NCBI GenBank assembly: GCA_947384645.1
Contig: CANDHX010000030.1
Coordinates: 1-11,527, forward strand
From: an uncultured Mycoplasmatota bacterium
Lineage (GTDB): Bacteria; Bacillota_I; Bacilli_A; RF39; UBA660
Length of the DNA: 11,527 nt
Reading direction: 5' to 3'
A program made the position numbers and the translations under genes. Positions 1-6,563 of this stretch are shown here, piece after piece. The notes below the pieces were generated by a model, which saw only the letters and a program-made list of their open reading frames with translations, searched no databases and was not told the origin of the DNA. Within the stretch, counting starts at the first letter, position 1. The number at the start of each line of letters is the position of its first letter.

Positions 1-350
1 AAAGAATCATTTATTAACATCAAAATAAAACCAAATATAAGTCCTAAAATAGCACCAATAAAAGAAGCACAGATAATCAAAATATATTTTGCTAACACCA
101 CTTCTTTTCTCGATACAGGTAAACTCAAAATGTACTTATCGGCTTTTGCATATTCGTCATAACTAAATGAACCGGTTGCAAACATTCCTAAACCCATTGT
201 CAAAATTATTATCGATAAATAAACTAGTTCTTCCATCGATTCTTGAGTTATTCTAAAAATTATTAGAATGAATACGAATGCGATGAGCGTCTTTTTATAG
301 CTTTTAAGTTGTGCTAAATCCTTTAAAATAAGTCCTTTAATAGCGTTCAT
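1..350 (-). CDS. ABC-2 type transporter permease, N-terminal part (runs off window)
   Basis: Only the first 116 codons are present; the gene continues beyond base 1. The protein starts MNAIKGLILKDL and shows a short cytoplasmic start, then hydrophobic helices at about residues 20-34, 41-60 and 88-112. Between helices 2 and 3 is the segment SYDEYAKADKYILSLPVSRK, a pattern I associate with small ABC-2 permeases of the ABC2_membrane_5 kind, which pair with YtrB-like ATPases. The ATG at 350-348 overlaps the ATPase stop by one base (TAATG), and an AAAGGAGA site at 364-357 lies six bases upstream, so the two are translationally coupled. It should form the membrane channel of an exporter energised by the preceding ATPase. 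The substrate cannot be read from the sequence; related GntR-controlled systems respond to cell-envelope antibiotics, but that is family knowledge only. Confidence 0.85.
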   Translation of the reverse strand, partial: MNAIKGLILKDLAQLKSYKKTLIAFVFILIIFRITQESMEELVYLSIIILTMGLGMFATGSFSYDEYAKADKYILSLPVSRKEVVLAKYILIICASFIGAILGLIFGFILMLINDS

Positions 351-1207
351 TATTTTTCTCCTTTCACATATATGAGCATAATTTCTTCAAGGGTCGGTTT
401 ATCGATTACCATGCCTCTATACTGTTTTTTAAAAGCATTTCTATCTTCTACTAAGACCTCATAACTATATTTGTTCTTCTTATACTTCAAATAATCTGTT
501 TTTTGAAAACGTTTAAACTCTTCGCTAGAACACCTGACTACTCCGTACTTCTCTAAAAGCTCGTCTTTCTCTTTGGATAAAACGATTTCTCCATTTTCGA
601 TGAAAACGATATAATCCGCTATGTGTTCTAAATCGGTAGTTATATGGCTAGAAACTAGAATAGAGTTTTCTTCATTTTGAATAAAATCTTGAAACAAATC
701 TAGAATTTCATTTCTTGCAACGGGGTCTAATCCATTAGTTGGTTCATCTAATATTAATAGTCGTGGATGATGAGAGATAGCTGTAATCACCTTGAGTTTC
801 ATCTTCATACCGCTTGAGTAATCTTTTAATATTTTAGTTCTTGGTAATTTAAACTGCTCTACGTAGCCAAAATACAATTTTTCGTCCCAATTTTTATAGA
901 CACTAGACATTACTTTATTGATATCCTCTAAGTTCATATACTCCGATAAGAAACTGTCGTCTAAAACGACACCTATTTCTTCTTTTATTTCTTTCTCATG
1001 CATACTTAAGGCCATTCCTAATATTTCGATTTTTTCGGCTTCACTCTTTATCAAATTTAGCATTGCCTTAATCGTGGTCGTCTTCCCTGCTCCATTTTCT
1101 CCTATAAAACCGACTATCACACCCTTGGGTACTTCTAAATCGATTCCCTTTAGTTCAAAACCATCGTACTTCTTGGACAATTTTTTAATTTCAATAGCAT
1201 TTTTCAC
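350..1207 (-). CDS. ABC transporter ATP-binding protein (YtrB/BcrA-like)
   Basis: Cytoplasmic ATPase subunit of about 285 residues that would power the permease encoded next. Numbered from the GTG start, the motifs are Walker A GENGAGKT at 36-43, signature YSSGMK at about 130-135, Walker B LLILDEP at 150-156 followed by the D-loop NGLD, and the switch histidine in SSHIT at about 188. The usual Q-loop glutamine region reads GVVLDD, as in some small exporter ATPases. The C-terminal 70 residues form a small extra domain common in this group. I chose GTG at 1207 because AGGAGG (1219-1214) lies six bases upstream; the in-frame ATG at 1222 contains that site in its own codons and has no ribosome site of its own. 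It begins one base after the repressor stop and overlaps the permease start, so the three genes form one operon. Confidence 0.93.
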   Translation of the reverse strand: MKNAIEIKKLSKKYDGFELKGIDLEVPKGVIVGFIGENGAGKTTTIKAMLNLIKSEAEKIEILGMALSMHEKEIKEEIGVVLDDSFLSEYMNLEDINKVMSSVYKNWDEKLYFGYVEQFKLPRTKILKDYSSGMKMKLKVITAISHHPRLLILDEPTNGLDPVARNEILDLFQDFIQNEENSILVSSHITTDLEHIADYIVFIENGEIVLSKEKDELLEKYGVVRCSSEEFKRFQKTDYLKYKKNKYSYEVLVEDRNAFKKQYRGMVIDKPTLEEIMLIYVKGEK

Positions 1208-1208
1208 T

Positions 1209-1583
1209 TTATTCCTCCTCATAATAGATGTTAAGTATCTCTTCCAATTCGCCTTTTTCGATAGAACTTATCTTAGCAATTCTAACTGCGGTTTCTATTA
1301 ACCCGTCGATTCTTTGTAACTGCTCTTCTCTTATCAACGATTCGTTTTTAAAAGCGACATAAGTTCCTTTAGCGGTTATTGTCTCGACATATCCTTCTTT
1401 TTCTAATTCTAAATAAGCATTCTTAGTAGTTATAACGCTTACTCTCAAATTTTTAGCAAGAATTCTAATCGACGGCAGTTTATCGCCAGCTTTGAGTTCA
1501 TTCGAAACTATTTTATTTTTTATTTGTTCCTTTATCTGTTCATAGATAGGAACATCGCTCGAATTGCTTATTATGATATCCAT
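1209..1583 (-). CDS. GntR-family transcriptional regulator, YtrA subfamily
   Basis: A short 124-residue GntR regulator. Residues about 11-78 form the winged helix-turn-helix: PIYEQIKEQIKNKI, then the LPSIRILAKNLRVS and TTKNAYLELEKEGYV recognition region, and a wing ending GTYVA. The remaining 45 residues are a short helical tail, too small for an effector-binding FadR or HutC domain; this is the hallmark of the YtrA group, which sits with ABC transporter genes. The ATG at 1583 has AAGGAG at 1596-1591, seven bases upstream. It is the first gene of the repressor-ATPase-permease operon, and its promoter carries a long inverted repeat across the -10 box, so it most likely represses its own operon until an unknown signal releases it. 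Confidence 0.92.
   Translation of the reverse strand: MDIIISNSSDVPIYEQIKEQIKNKIVSNELKAGDKLPSIRILAKNLRVSVITTKNAYLELEKEGYVETITAKGTYVAFKNESLIREEQLQRIDGLIETAVRIAKISSIEKGELEEILNIYYEEE
1214..1219 (-). promoter_or_regulatory. Ribosome binding site that fixes the ATPase GTG start
   Basis: AGGAGG lies inside the last codons of the GntR gene (its GAG GAG GAA TAA end) and six bases before GTG at 1207. Using the ATG at 1222 would place this site inside the coding sequence and leave that ATG with no site. Embedding the site in the upstream gene's end implies translational coupling. Confidence 0.8.
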
Positions 1584-1591
1584 AGCATCTC

Positions 1592-1620
1592 TCCTTGTAT
1601 ATATACAGTATATACAAGGA
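1592..1620. promoter_or_regulatory. Palindromic operator for the GntR regulator
   Basis: Two perfect 12-bp arms, TCCTTGTATATA (1592-1603) and TATATACAAGGA (1609-1620), flank a five-base centre. The site covers the -10 box and the transcription start region, and one arm includes the regulator's own ribosome site. GntR proteins of this type bind TGTAT...ATACA-like palindromes, so binding here would block RNA polymerase. The palindrome is read directly; its use as an operator is inference from position and family. Confidence 0.75.
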
Positions 1621-1635
1621 GACGTTAAAAGTCAA
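1607..1635 (-). promoter_or_regulatory. Promoter of the GntR-ABC operon
   Basis: The -35 TTGACT (1635-1630) and -10 TATACT (1612-1607) are separated by exactly 17 bases. Transcription would begin near 1600, leaving a leader of about 17 bases before the ATG at 1583. The -35 lies directly after the T-tract of the hydrogenase terminator, and the -10 lies inside the palindrome. Confidence 0.75.
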
Positions 1636-1636
1636 T

Positions 1637-1667
1637 AAAAAAGAAGATAATTTTATTTATCATCTTC
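1637..1667 (-). terminator. Probable intrinsic terminator after the hydrogenase gene
   Basis: On the minus strand GAAGATGATAA (1667-1657) can pair with TTATCTTC (1650-1643), with one bulged base, around a six-base loop, followed by TTTTTT (1642-1637). The stem includes the last codons and the TAA stop of the hydrogenase gene. It is AU-rich and modest in strength, so I rate it probable only. Confidence 0.5.
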
Positions 1668-2912
1668 ATAAAATGTATGCAATAAGTTTTCAGCCTTATT
1701 TGACAAAGGATGTAAAAGGTATGAACTATACAAATCTTTTACATATTTGTTGTCGTGACAAAACTCATATTCTTTTATAGTGTTATTCAAAGCTTCTATA
1801 CGTTTAGGATTTTTCAAAGGTATTTCTTTTTTTGAAGTAAGCGGTTCTCCTCCACCACCGACACAACCTTCTGGACACGCCATCACTTCTATAAAGTCGT
1901 AATTGCTTATATTGGGTAGTTCTTTTTGTAGATTGCTTAAACCGTAAACTATTAATACATTTATTATGTAGTCTCCGATTTTAAACGACTTAGATGTCAC
2001 AGGTTCTTGAACTTCGATATTGTAAGTCCCTTCTTTTGGATTAACACCAGTTAGAAGATAATGAACGGTGTTTAAAGCAGCTCCCATAACTCCTCCACTT
2101 TTACCGAATAATAGACCTTTTTTGCTTCCTACTCCTAATAATTTGTCGAACTCACTAGGATGTGTAAGGGATACATCTATATTGCATTCTTTAATCATCA
2201 TAGAAAGTTCTCTTGTCGTGATTATATAATCGGTGTCTTCTCCTATAATTTCACTTTTTTTAGCTGTACAAGGTGCTACTACGACAGATATTATGTCTTC
2301 TTTGATATCGTTCATCTCTTTGAAATAGCTCTTTATTAAAGAAGACATTATTCCTATTGGACTTTTAACAGAACTCAAGTTTGGAATGAGTTCTTTATGG
2401 AAAAGAGTAACATATTTAGTCCATGCTGGACAACAACTCGTAAACATAGGTAACGTTTTCTTTTGTCTAATTCTATCGACCAATTCGCTAGCTTCTTCCA
2501 TAATCGTAACGTCAGCTCCAAAAGTCACATCGAAGACATAACTAAAACCCAACTTTCTCAATAAGGAAGGTAAAACATTTTCTAAAGATGTTCCTACTGG
2601 CATATTTAGTTCTTCAGAAAGTGCCACTCTTATCGCCGGAGCAATCGAAATACTTACAATCTTCTCGGTATCGTGAAGTAAATTCAAAACCTTTTTATAA
2701 TCGTATTTTTCCTTCAAAGCTCCTACGGGACAATTCATAATACATTGTCCACAATTGATACAAGTTTTAGCATCTATACTTCGACATAAGGAGTCGATTC
2801 CGGTTAGCTCTTGACATATACTTGAACACATTCCACAGTTTATACATCTTTCTTCTATTCTTTGAATAGAAGGGTTTTCTTCATCTATTTTTACTCTTAA
2901 TTTATCATTCAT
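1653..2912 (-). CDS. hydA: [FeFe]-hydrogenase, compact two-cluster form
   Basis: A 419-residue iron hydrogenase that exchanges electrons between protons and H2, presumably with ferredoxin, in the anaerobic cytoplasm. Two ferredoxin-type [4Fe-4S] motifs (C-x2-C-x2-C-x3-C) lie at residues 23-33 and 51-61. The H-cluster loops follow: TSCCPAW at 148-154, PCTAKKSE at 204-211 and MACPEGCVGGGGEP at 334-347. They supply the four cluster cysteines (C151, C205, C336, C340) and the proton-relay cysteine C150. The relay acids in GADVTIMEEASE and the serine in VKSP are also present. The C-terminal end (KDLYSSYLL...LLHTFY) matches the small-subunit domain, so the gene is complete. The ATG at 2912 has AGGAGAA at 2927-2921; a further 23 upstream codons up to 2981 lie in leader DNA and are not homologous. 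No maturase genes (hydE, hydF, hydG) are in the window. The L2 loop has Ala where Met is usual before PC. Confidence 0.93.
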   Translation of the reverse strand: MNDKLRVKIDEENPSIQRIEERCINCGMCSSICQELTGIDSLCRSIDAKTCINCGQCIMNCPVGALKEKYDYKKVLNLLHDTEKIVSISIAPAIRVALSEELNMPVGTSLENVLPSLLRKLGFSYVFDVTFGADVTIMEEASELVDRIRQKKTLPMFTSCCPAWTKYVTLFHKELIPNLSSVKSPIGIMSSLIKSYFKEMNDIKEDIISVVVAPCTAKKSEIIGEDTDYIITTRELSMMIKECNIDVSLTHPSEFDKLLGVGSKKGLLFGKSGGVMGAALNTVHYLLTGVNPKEGTYNIEVQEPVTSKSFKIGDYIINVLIVYGLSNLQKELPNISNYDFIEVMACPEGCVGGGGEPLTSKKEIPLKNPKRIEALNNTIKEYEFCHDNKYVKDLYSSYLLHPLSNKAENLLHTFYEDDK

Positions 2913-2942
2913 AATACTACTTCTCCTAAAAAAATGATACCA

Positions 2943-2972
2943 TTTATAAAAGAAAAAAGAAAGACTAAACAA
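2943..2972 (-). promoter_or_regulatory. Candidate promoter of the hydrogenase gene
   Basis: TTGTTT (2972-2967) and TATAAA (2948-2943) lie 18 bases apart, between the upstream terminator and the AGGAGAA ribosome site. Neither box is perfect. The terminator at 2988-3019 makes a separate promoter in this 75-base gap likely. Confidence 0.4.
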
Positions 2973-2987
2973 GGGAAACACTATCTA

Positions 2988-3019
2988 AAAAAATCGACTA
3001 TCTTAAGTGTCGATTTTTT
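2988..3019 (-). terminator. Strong intrinsic terminator closing the pilin operon
   Basis: A perfect 11-bp stem, AAAAAATCGAC (2988-2998) with GTCGATTTTTT (3009-3019), encloses a ten-base loop. Read on the minus strand it ends in a run of seven T. It is symmetrical enough to work in both directions. It separates the surface operon from the hydrogenase gene. Confidence 0.88.
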
Positions 3020-3061
3020 CTTTATTAATCAATTCTTGAAAACTCTATTAAAGCAATCCAT

Positions 3062-3619
3062 CTATTGTTCAATATCGTTATAAATATGCAATTTTACAAC
3101 CATTTCTAATGACTTATCATATGGTTTATTTGTTATTAATAATAGAGGTGAAATTTCTTCATCATTTTCTTTAAAAACTATATATGCATCATCTGTTACT
3201 GATTTCATATTAACAGTATAATTTTGAGAGTCAGAAAACTCTAAAGAGTCGTATTCAGCAATATCCATTGCCCCAAATATATCGACTAATTTGTATCCCT
3301 CATATTTAGAAGTAACTACTTTACCATTTTTTAAAATGCCAGCATAAAATTCATATGTATGAACATCATAGCTAGATAGTATTTCAGGAGTAATTTCTCC
3401 TTCGTAAGCCCCATCTATTTCTATTTTGAAATCAGCTACTTTTGTACTAGTTTCTTTTAATTCTGAAACTTCATACTTTTCTAGAGCTAACTCATCTGTG
3501 GTTTTAGAACTTTTATCAGTGTACTTAAATAACACAAGAATACCAACGATTATAGCAATTAAAGAAAGAATTGAAACTAGGTATTTGATAATTTTATTAT
3601 CTTTTTTATTGTTATCCAT
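3062..3619 (-). CDS. Membrane-anchored hypothetical protein, third gene of pilin operon
   Basis: I do not recognise this 185-residue protein with certainty. It has a charged N-terminus (MDNNKKDNK), one membrane helix at about residues 10-31, a polar linker, and a domain at about 62-181 that should face outward. That domain reads GILKNGKVVTSKYEGYKLVDIFGAM, later LEFSDSQNYTVNM and DDAYIVFKENDEEISPLLLI. The order 'small Gly-rich turn, YxGxxLxDIF, SxD/Q-xY, then a residue run ending in PLLL' recalls the molybdopterin-binding (sulfite oxidase-like) fold, but no cofactor cysteine is present, so any such domain would be non-catalytic; this is a weak inference. The ATG at 3619 has GGAG at 3631-3628, eight bases upstream; a GTG at 3628 lacks a site. 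It starts 15 bases after the previous gene ends and is followed by the operon terminator, so it probably acts with the pilin-like adhesin at the cell surface. Confidence 0.75.
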   Translation of the reverse strand: MDNNKKDNKIIKYLVSILSLIAIIVGILVLFKYTDKSSKTTDELALEKYEVSELKETSTKVADFKIEIDGAYEGEITPEILSSYDVHTYEFYAGILKNGKVVTSKYEGYKLVDIFGAMDIAEYDSLEFSDSQNYTVNMKSVTDDAYIVFKENDEEISPLLLITNKPYDKSLEMVVKLHIYNDIEQ

Positions 3620-3634
3620 TTGCTTCACTCCATT

Positions 3635-4231
3635 TTATTTTAGACAAGGATTGAATGGTTCAACCATCACTAATCTGTTACCAGAAGTTTTATCGAGCTT
3701 TCCGGTAAAATCGAACTTTTTATCCTCATTCTTAATATTGATTGTACCATATCCTAATTCTTCATCATATTCATCATATGAAACATCGTTTATATCTATT
3801 TCGTATATTTCACTACAGCTATCAGGTTTAGCGATATATAACTCATAAGTCTTTATATTATCATCTTTTGGAACTATCAAAAAATAATCGTTGTTATATT
3901 TAATGTAACTAGATATTATGTTCATAGCATAACTGTCGGCCGCTTCACCTGTATATTTGTAATATTTTTTATGTGTTTTTTCATCTTCTTTATAATCAGC
4001 TTCACTTATCTTATCAGATATTAATAATTTATTTGTAAGGTTTATCTTTTCAATTAAATTATTTAAGTAAAGAACTGGAGGTTCATCAATTACAATATCT
4101 TCTTCTATAGAAGATGAAGAAGTTTCTTTCTCATTTTTTTTATCATCTTTAAGTAACAAATAGCCACCTATACTTATAAATACTATAAGAACTGCGGAAA
4201 TTACTAAAAGTATCTTATCTCTTTTTGTCAT
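3635..4231 (-). CDS. Membrane-anchored hypothetical protein, second gene of pilin operon
   Basis: A 198-residue protein of unknown function. A short basic N-terminus (MTKRDK) precedes one membrane helix at about residues 7-27, then an acidic and serine-rich linker (KKNEKETSSSSIEEDIVIDEP), and an extracytoplasmic domain rich in Lys, Tyr and Asp. Two cysteines (in PDSCSEIY and the C-terminal NPCLK) could form a disulfide. The ATG at 4231 follows AGAGG by about five bases. It begins 21 bases after the pilin-like gene, in the same reading frame after two TGA codons, and ends 15 bases before the next gene. The helix is not a class III prepilin signal (no G-F-x4-E), so it is an anchored accessory protein and not a second pilin. 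Confidence 0.75.
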   Translation of the reverse strand: MTKRDKILLVISAVLIVFISIGGYLLLKDDKKNEKETSSSSIEEDIVIDEPPVLYLNNLIEKINLTNKLLISDKISEADYKEDEKTHKKYYKYTGEAADSYAMNIISSYIKYNNDYFLIVPKDDNIKTYELYIAKPDSCSEIYEIDINDVSYDEYDEELGYGTINIKNEDKKFDFTGKLDKTSGNRLVMVEPFNPCLK

Positions 4232-4252
4232 TTTAACCTCTTTTCATCTATG

Positions 4253-6478
4253 TCAATATCCATACATGACAGGTGATATTCTCATCACATTACCATAACC
4301 ACTTGTAAATCTACTACTAGTAAAATTAAAACAGCTTGGTACAGGGTTGCGATTATAATCCTGCCAATAAGAAAAACTATAATACCTAATGTATGGGTCA
4401 ATAGTACAATGTCTAGCATTTGGTGGAACATAACATACTAAAGTAGAATAGGATGCATTTTTATACTCACAAGGTTGTCCACTATTAGGATTAGAAAAAC
4501 TCGTGAAATTATCAGAATCATACCATATTTCCCATTTGGCTTCTTTGTAACATGCATATAGATAATTTCCGCTAGTTCTGCTAAAAGAACCACTTGTAGA
4601 TACTTTTGTTCCAGAACATCTTGAACCTGTGTACCATCCATCAAAAGTATACGACCCCTTATTACTTAGTGATGGTAATCTTCCACTATATGAAGTATAT
4701 GAATTAGTATATGGTCCATAATATGTATATTGTGAATAGGATCCTGATGGTGGGTAATAATCGTATAAGTACAAGTAATATCCATTTTGTTTCCAATGGG
4801 CATATATGTTAACTGTACTCGTACTATTAAAAGTTGTAGAACTATATACTCTACTTCCTCCACTTGATGCAGTATACCATCCCTCAAAACTATAACCAGA
4901 TCTCGTTGGAGTTGGTAATGCTCCATATGAACTACCATAGTTTACCCATTTATATGAAGGGCTAACAGAACCACCATTAGCATTATACCATAAAAGATAA
5001 GAATTAGCTGACCACCGTGCATATAATGTGTGACTAGTTGTATAGTATAGATTTGATGAATCATATATTCTTGTTCCACCACTAGAAGAAGTATACCATC
5101 CAAGAAATGAATAACCAGTTCTTGTTGGCGATGGCAAACTTCCAACTGAATTATATTTTGTAGAAGTTGTCGGCGCCGTATAAGTTCTATTAGAGAAGCT
5201 TGTACCTCCCATTGAATTGAAGCTTAATGTCATAGTTTTAGCTGTCCAATGAGCATATATAGTTGTATTACCTTTGATATTATATATAGAAGATGCCGTT
5301 ATTCTAGTACCACTTGAAGGATGTGTAAACCAACCGTTAAACGTATATCCATCTCTTGTTGGCGATGGTAAAGTACCATATGGATTATTATAGACTACAG
5401 TTTTAGAAGTCGGACTAACAGTTCCACCATTAGCATTATAAGATAAAGTATATTCATACTCTAATACACTATATTTTACATTTTTAGAAACCGGATTTGG
5501 TAATGAATCATCCGAATTTTGTGCCACCTTTGTCAACAATGCATCTTTATTAGAAACTTTATTGACAGTTGTAAAATTGTTTAATTCATATCCATGCTGC
5601 CCTAATTCAGATACTTTAGAAGTTAGGGTATTAGTAGTTCCATCTCTTAAAGTTTCTATTATTTTAAGACTGACTTCATTATATCGCATATATTTATATA
5701 TGTTTCCTAAAAATTCTCCAGTAAAGGACATTACATCCTTTCTATCACCTTCGACGACCACGAGTCTATTAGCAGTTTTTTGTATTCCGTGGTCTGGGTC
5801 TTTGTACTGATAAGTAATATTATATTCGCCTGGTTTTTTAATGTTTACATTACATGACGTTGCCTTTAAATCTATTCCATCTTCGCCATAGCTACCATCG
5901 TACATTTTTCCTTCTTCATCGCCAGTACCCTTCATCAAATATAATTTACTTTCGATTTTGATATAATCACTTACAGATTTATCTATTAATCCTAACATTT
6001 TATTGTTAGAACTTTGACACCAATCTGCCCCGCTTTTATCGGCAAATAACGTTATTTTTTCGGCTGTTAAAATCCAAGGCTCATCATTTGTCTTAGTAGC
6101 TGGATAAGTATACTCTAAGTTTCCTATTACATCAAGTCTCACTTTGACTAATTCATCATCACTTATATTTTCTCCAGTTTCAGTATTCTCAATTTTTTCG
6201 CTTAAAAAACCGTTATCCCTAAGAGTTCCTACTGGTATATAGACATAACCGTAAGAATTGTATAATCTCTCAATAGATTCTGGATTCATAGAAACATAAG
6301 CATTAGCAGCTGAAACTATTTGAGAAGTAATTCTTTTACTCTCTTCTTCTTTCTGCTTATTTAGGTTTTTAACAAAATTGACAGAAAATATTCCCACGAT
6401 AACCATTAATAAACCGATTATTATGACAAGTTCTATAATTGTAAAACCCTTTTTTGTATTCTCTTTTTGTTTCATCAT
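4253..6478 (-). CDS. Type IV prepilin-like adhesin with InlB B-repeats
   Basis: A 741-residue surface protein with a modular build. Residues 1-11 form a short basic leader ending in KKG; the cleavage and methylation motif G/FTIIEL follows (G11/F12, Glu16 at mature position 5), then a hydrophobic pilin helix to about 36 and a coiled, charged stretch. This is the signal for a prepilin peptidase. Residues about 50-160 form a pilin-like globular part, and about 165-243 resemble a bacterial Ig-like domain (KKPGEYNITYQYKD...RLVVVEG). From 343 there are three clear InlB-type repeats (343-411, 415-489, 493-562), a degenerate fourth (567-643) and a divergent end domain (648-741). Each repeat shows NANGG, LPSPTRxGYxFxGW and YAxW. 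It is far longer than ordinary pilins (150-200 residues). The ATGs at 6478 and 6475 are both possible; AGGG lies at 6488-6485. It is first in a three-gene operon. The likely role is adhesion, anchored or exported by type IV pilus-like machinery not seen here. Confidence 0.88.
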   Translation of the reverse strand: MMKQKENTKKGFTIIELVIIIGLLMVIVGIFSVNFVKNLNKQKEEESKRITSQIVSAANAYVSMNPESIERLYNSYGYVYIPVGTLRDNGFLSEKIENTETGENISDDELVKVRLDVIGNLEYTYPATKTNDEPWILTAEKITLFADKSGADWCQSSNNKMLGLIDKSVSDYIKIESKLYLMKGTGDEEGKMYDGSYGEDGIDLKATSCNVNIKKPGEYNITYQYKDPDHGIQKTANRLVVVEGDRKDVMSFTGEFLGNIYKYMRYNEVSLKIIETLRDGTTNTLTSKVSELGQHGYELNNFTTVNKVSNKDALLTKVAQNSDDSLPNPVSKNVKYSVLEYEYTLSYNANGGTVSPTSKTVVYNNPYGTLPSPTRDGYTFNGWFTHPSSGTRITASSIYNIKGNTTIYAHWTAKTMTLSFNSMGGTSFSNRTYTAPTTSTKYNSVGSLPSPTRTGYSFLGWYTSSSGGTRIYDSSNLYYTTSHTLYARWSANSYLLWYNANGGSVSPSYKWVNYGSSYGALPTPTRSGYSFEGWYTASSGGSRVYSSTTFNSTSTVNIYAHWKQNGYYLYLYDYYPPSGSYSQYTYYGPYTNSYTSYSGRLPSLSNKGSYTFDGWYTGSRCSGTKVSTSGSFSRTSGNYLYACYKEAKWEIWYDSDNFTSFSNPNSGQPCEYKNASYSTLVCYVPPNARHCTIDPYIRYYSFSYWQDYNRNPVPSCFNFTSSRFTSGYGNVMRISPVMYGY
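4550..5452 (-). repeat. InlB/Listeria-Bacteroides-type protein repeats within the pilin-like gene
   Basis: Four repeats with unit starts 72-78 codons apart encode NANGG, LPxPTRxGYxFxGWYT and YAxW blocks (5246-5452, 5012-5236, 4793-5002; the fourth, 4550-4780, is degenerate). At DNA level only short stretches remain alike, for example 4962-4987 and 5415-5440, which differ at two of 26 bases. The repeats are therefore old and diverged rather than a fresh expansion. InlB B-repeats are known small beta-grasp-like units in surface adhesins. Confidence 0.85.
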
Positions 6479-6500
6479 CTTTTACCCTACTTTCAACAAT

Positions 6501-6529
6501 ATAATAACAAATTTTATATTTTATATCAA
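6501..6529 (-). promoter_or_regulatory. Promoter of the pilin-like operon
   Basis: TTGATA (6529-6524) and TATTAT (6506-6501) are 17 bases apart, with TG one base before the -10 (extended -10). It begins immediately after the T-tract of the upstream terminator. Transcription would start near 6494, giving a leader of about 16 bases. Confidence 0.7.
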
Positions 6530-6531
6530 TC

Positions 6532-6557
6532 AAAAAACGCATACTCTAAGCGTGCGT
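6532..6557 (-). terminator. Intrinsic terminator after the HerA-like gene
   Basis: On the minus strand ACGCA (6557-6553) pairs with TGCGT (6541-6537), with one further wobble pair inside, followed by TTTTTT (6537-6532). It lies a few bases after the TAA at 6566-6564. The stem is short but GC-rich and well placed. Confidence 0.65.
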
Positions 6558-6563
6558 CTAATT

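Noticed and set aside
918..1301. Plus-strand open frame opposite the ABC ATPase and GntR genes
   Set aside because: It is antisense to two clearly conserved genes and resembles no family; the same applies to the plus-strand frames at 3426-3848, 5562-5810, 6378-6599 and 9373-9555.
1595..1780. Plus-strand 61-codon open frame divergent from the GntR gene
   Set aside because: It overlaps the operator, promoter and terminator and the 3' end of the hydrogenase, with no ribosome site or recognisable product.
2913..2981. 23-codon N-terminal extension of the hydrogenase
   Set aside because: The extension reads through promoter and ribosome-site DNA, is unlike the family, and the ATG at 2912 has a good AGGAGAA site.
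4438..5145. Three short minus-strand open frames inside the adhesin gene
   Set aside because: They are shifted-frame readings of the InlB repeat DNA; the adhesin frame itself keeps the repeat motifs without a break.
4550..5452. Regular DNA repetition that could suggest a CRISPR array
   Set aside because: The period is over 200 bases and the units are diverged coding repeats, not short identical repeats with unique spacers.
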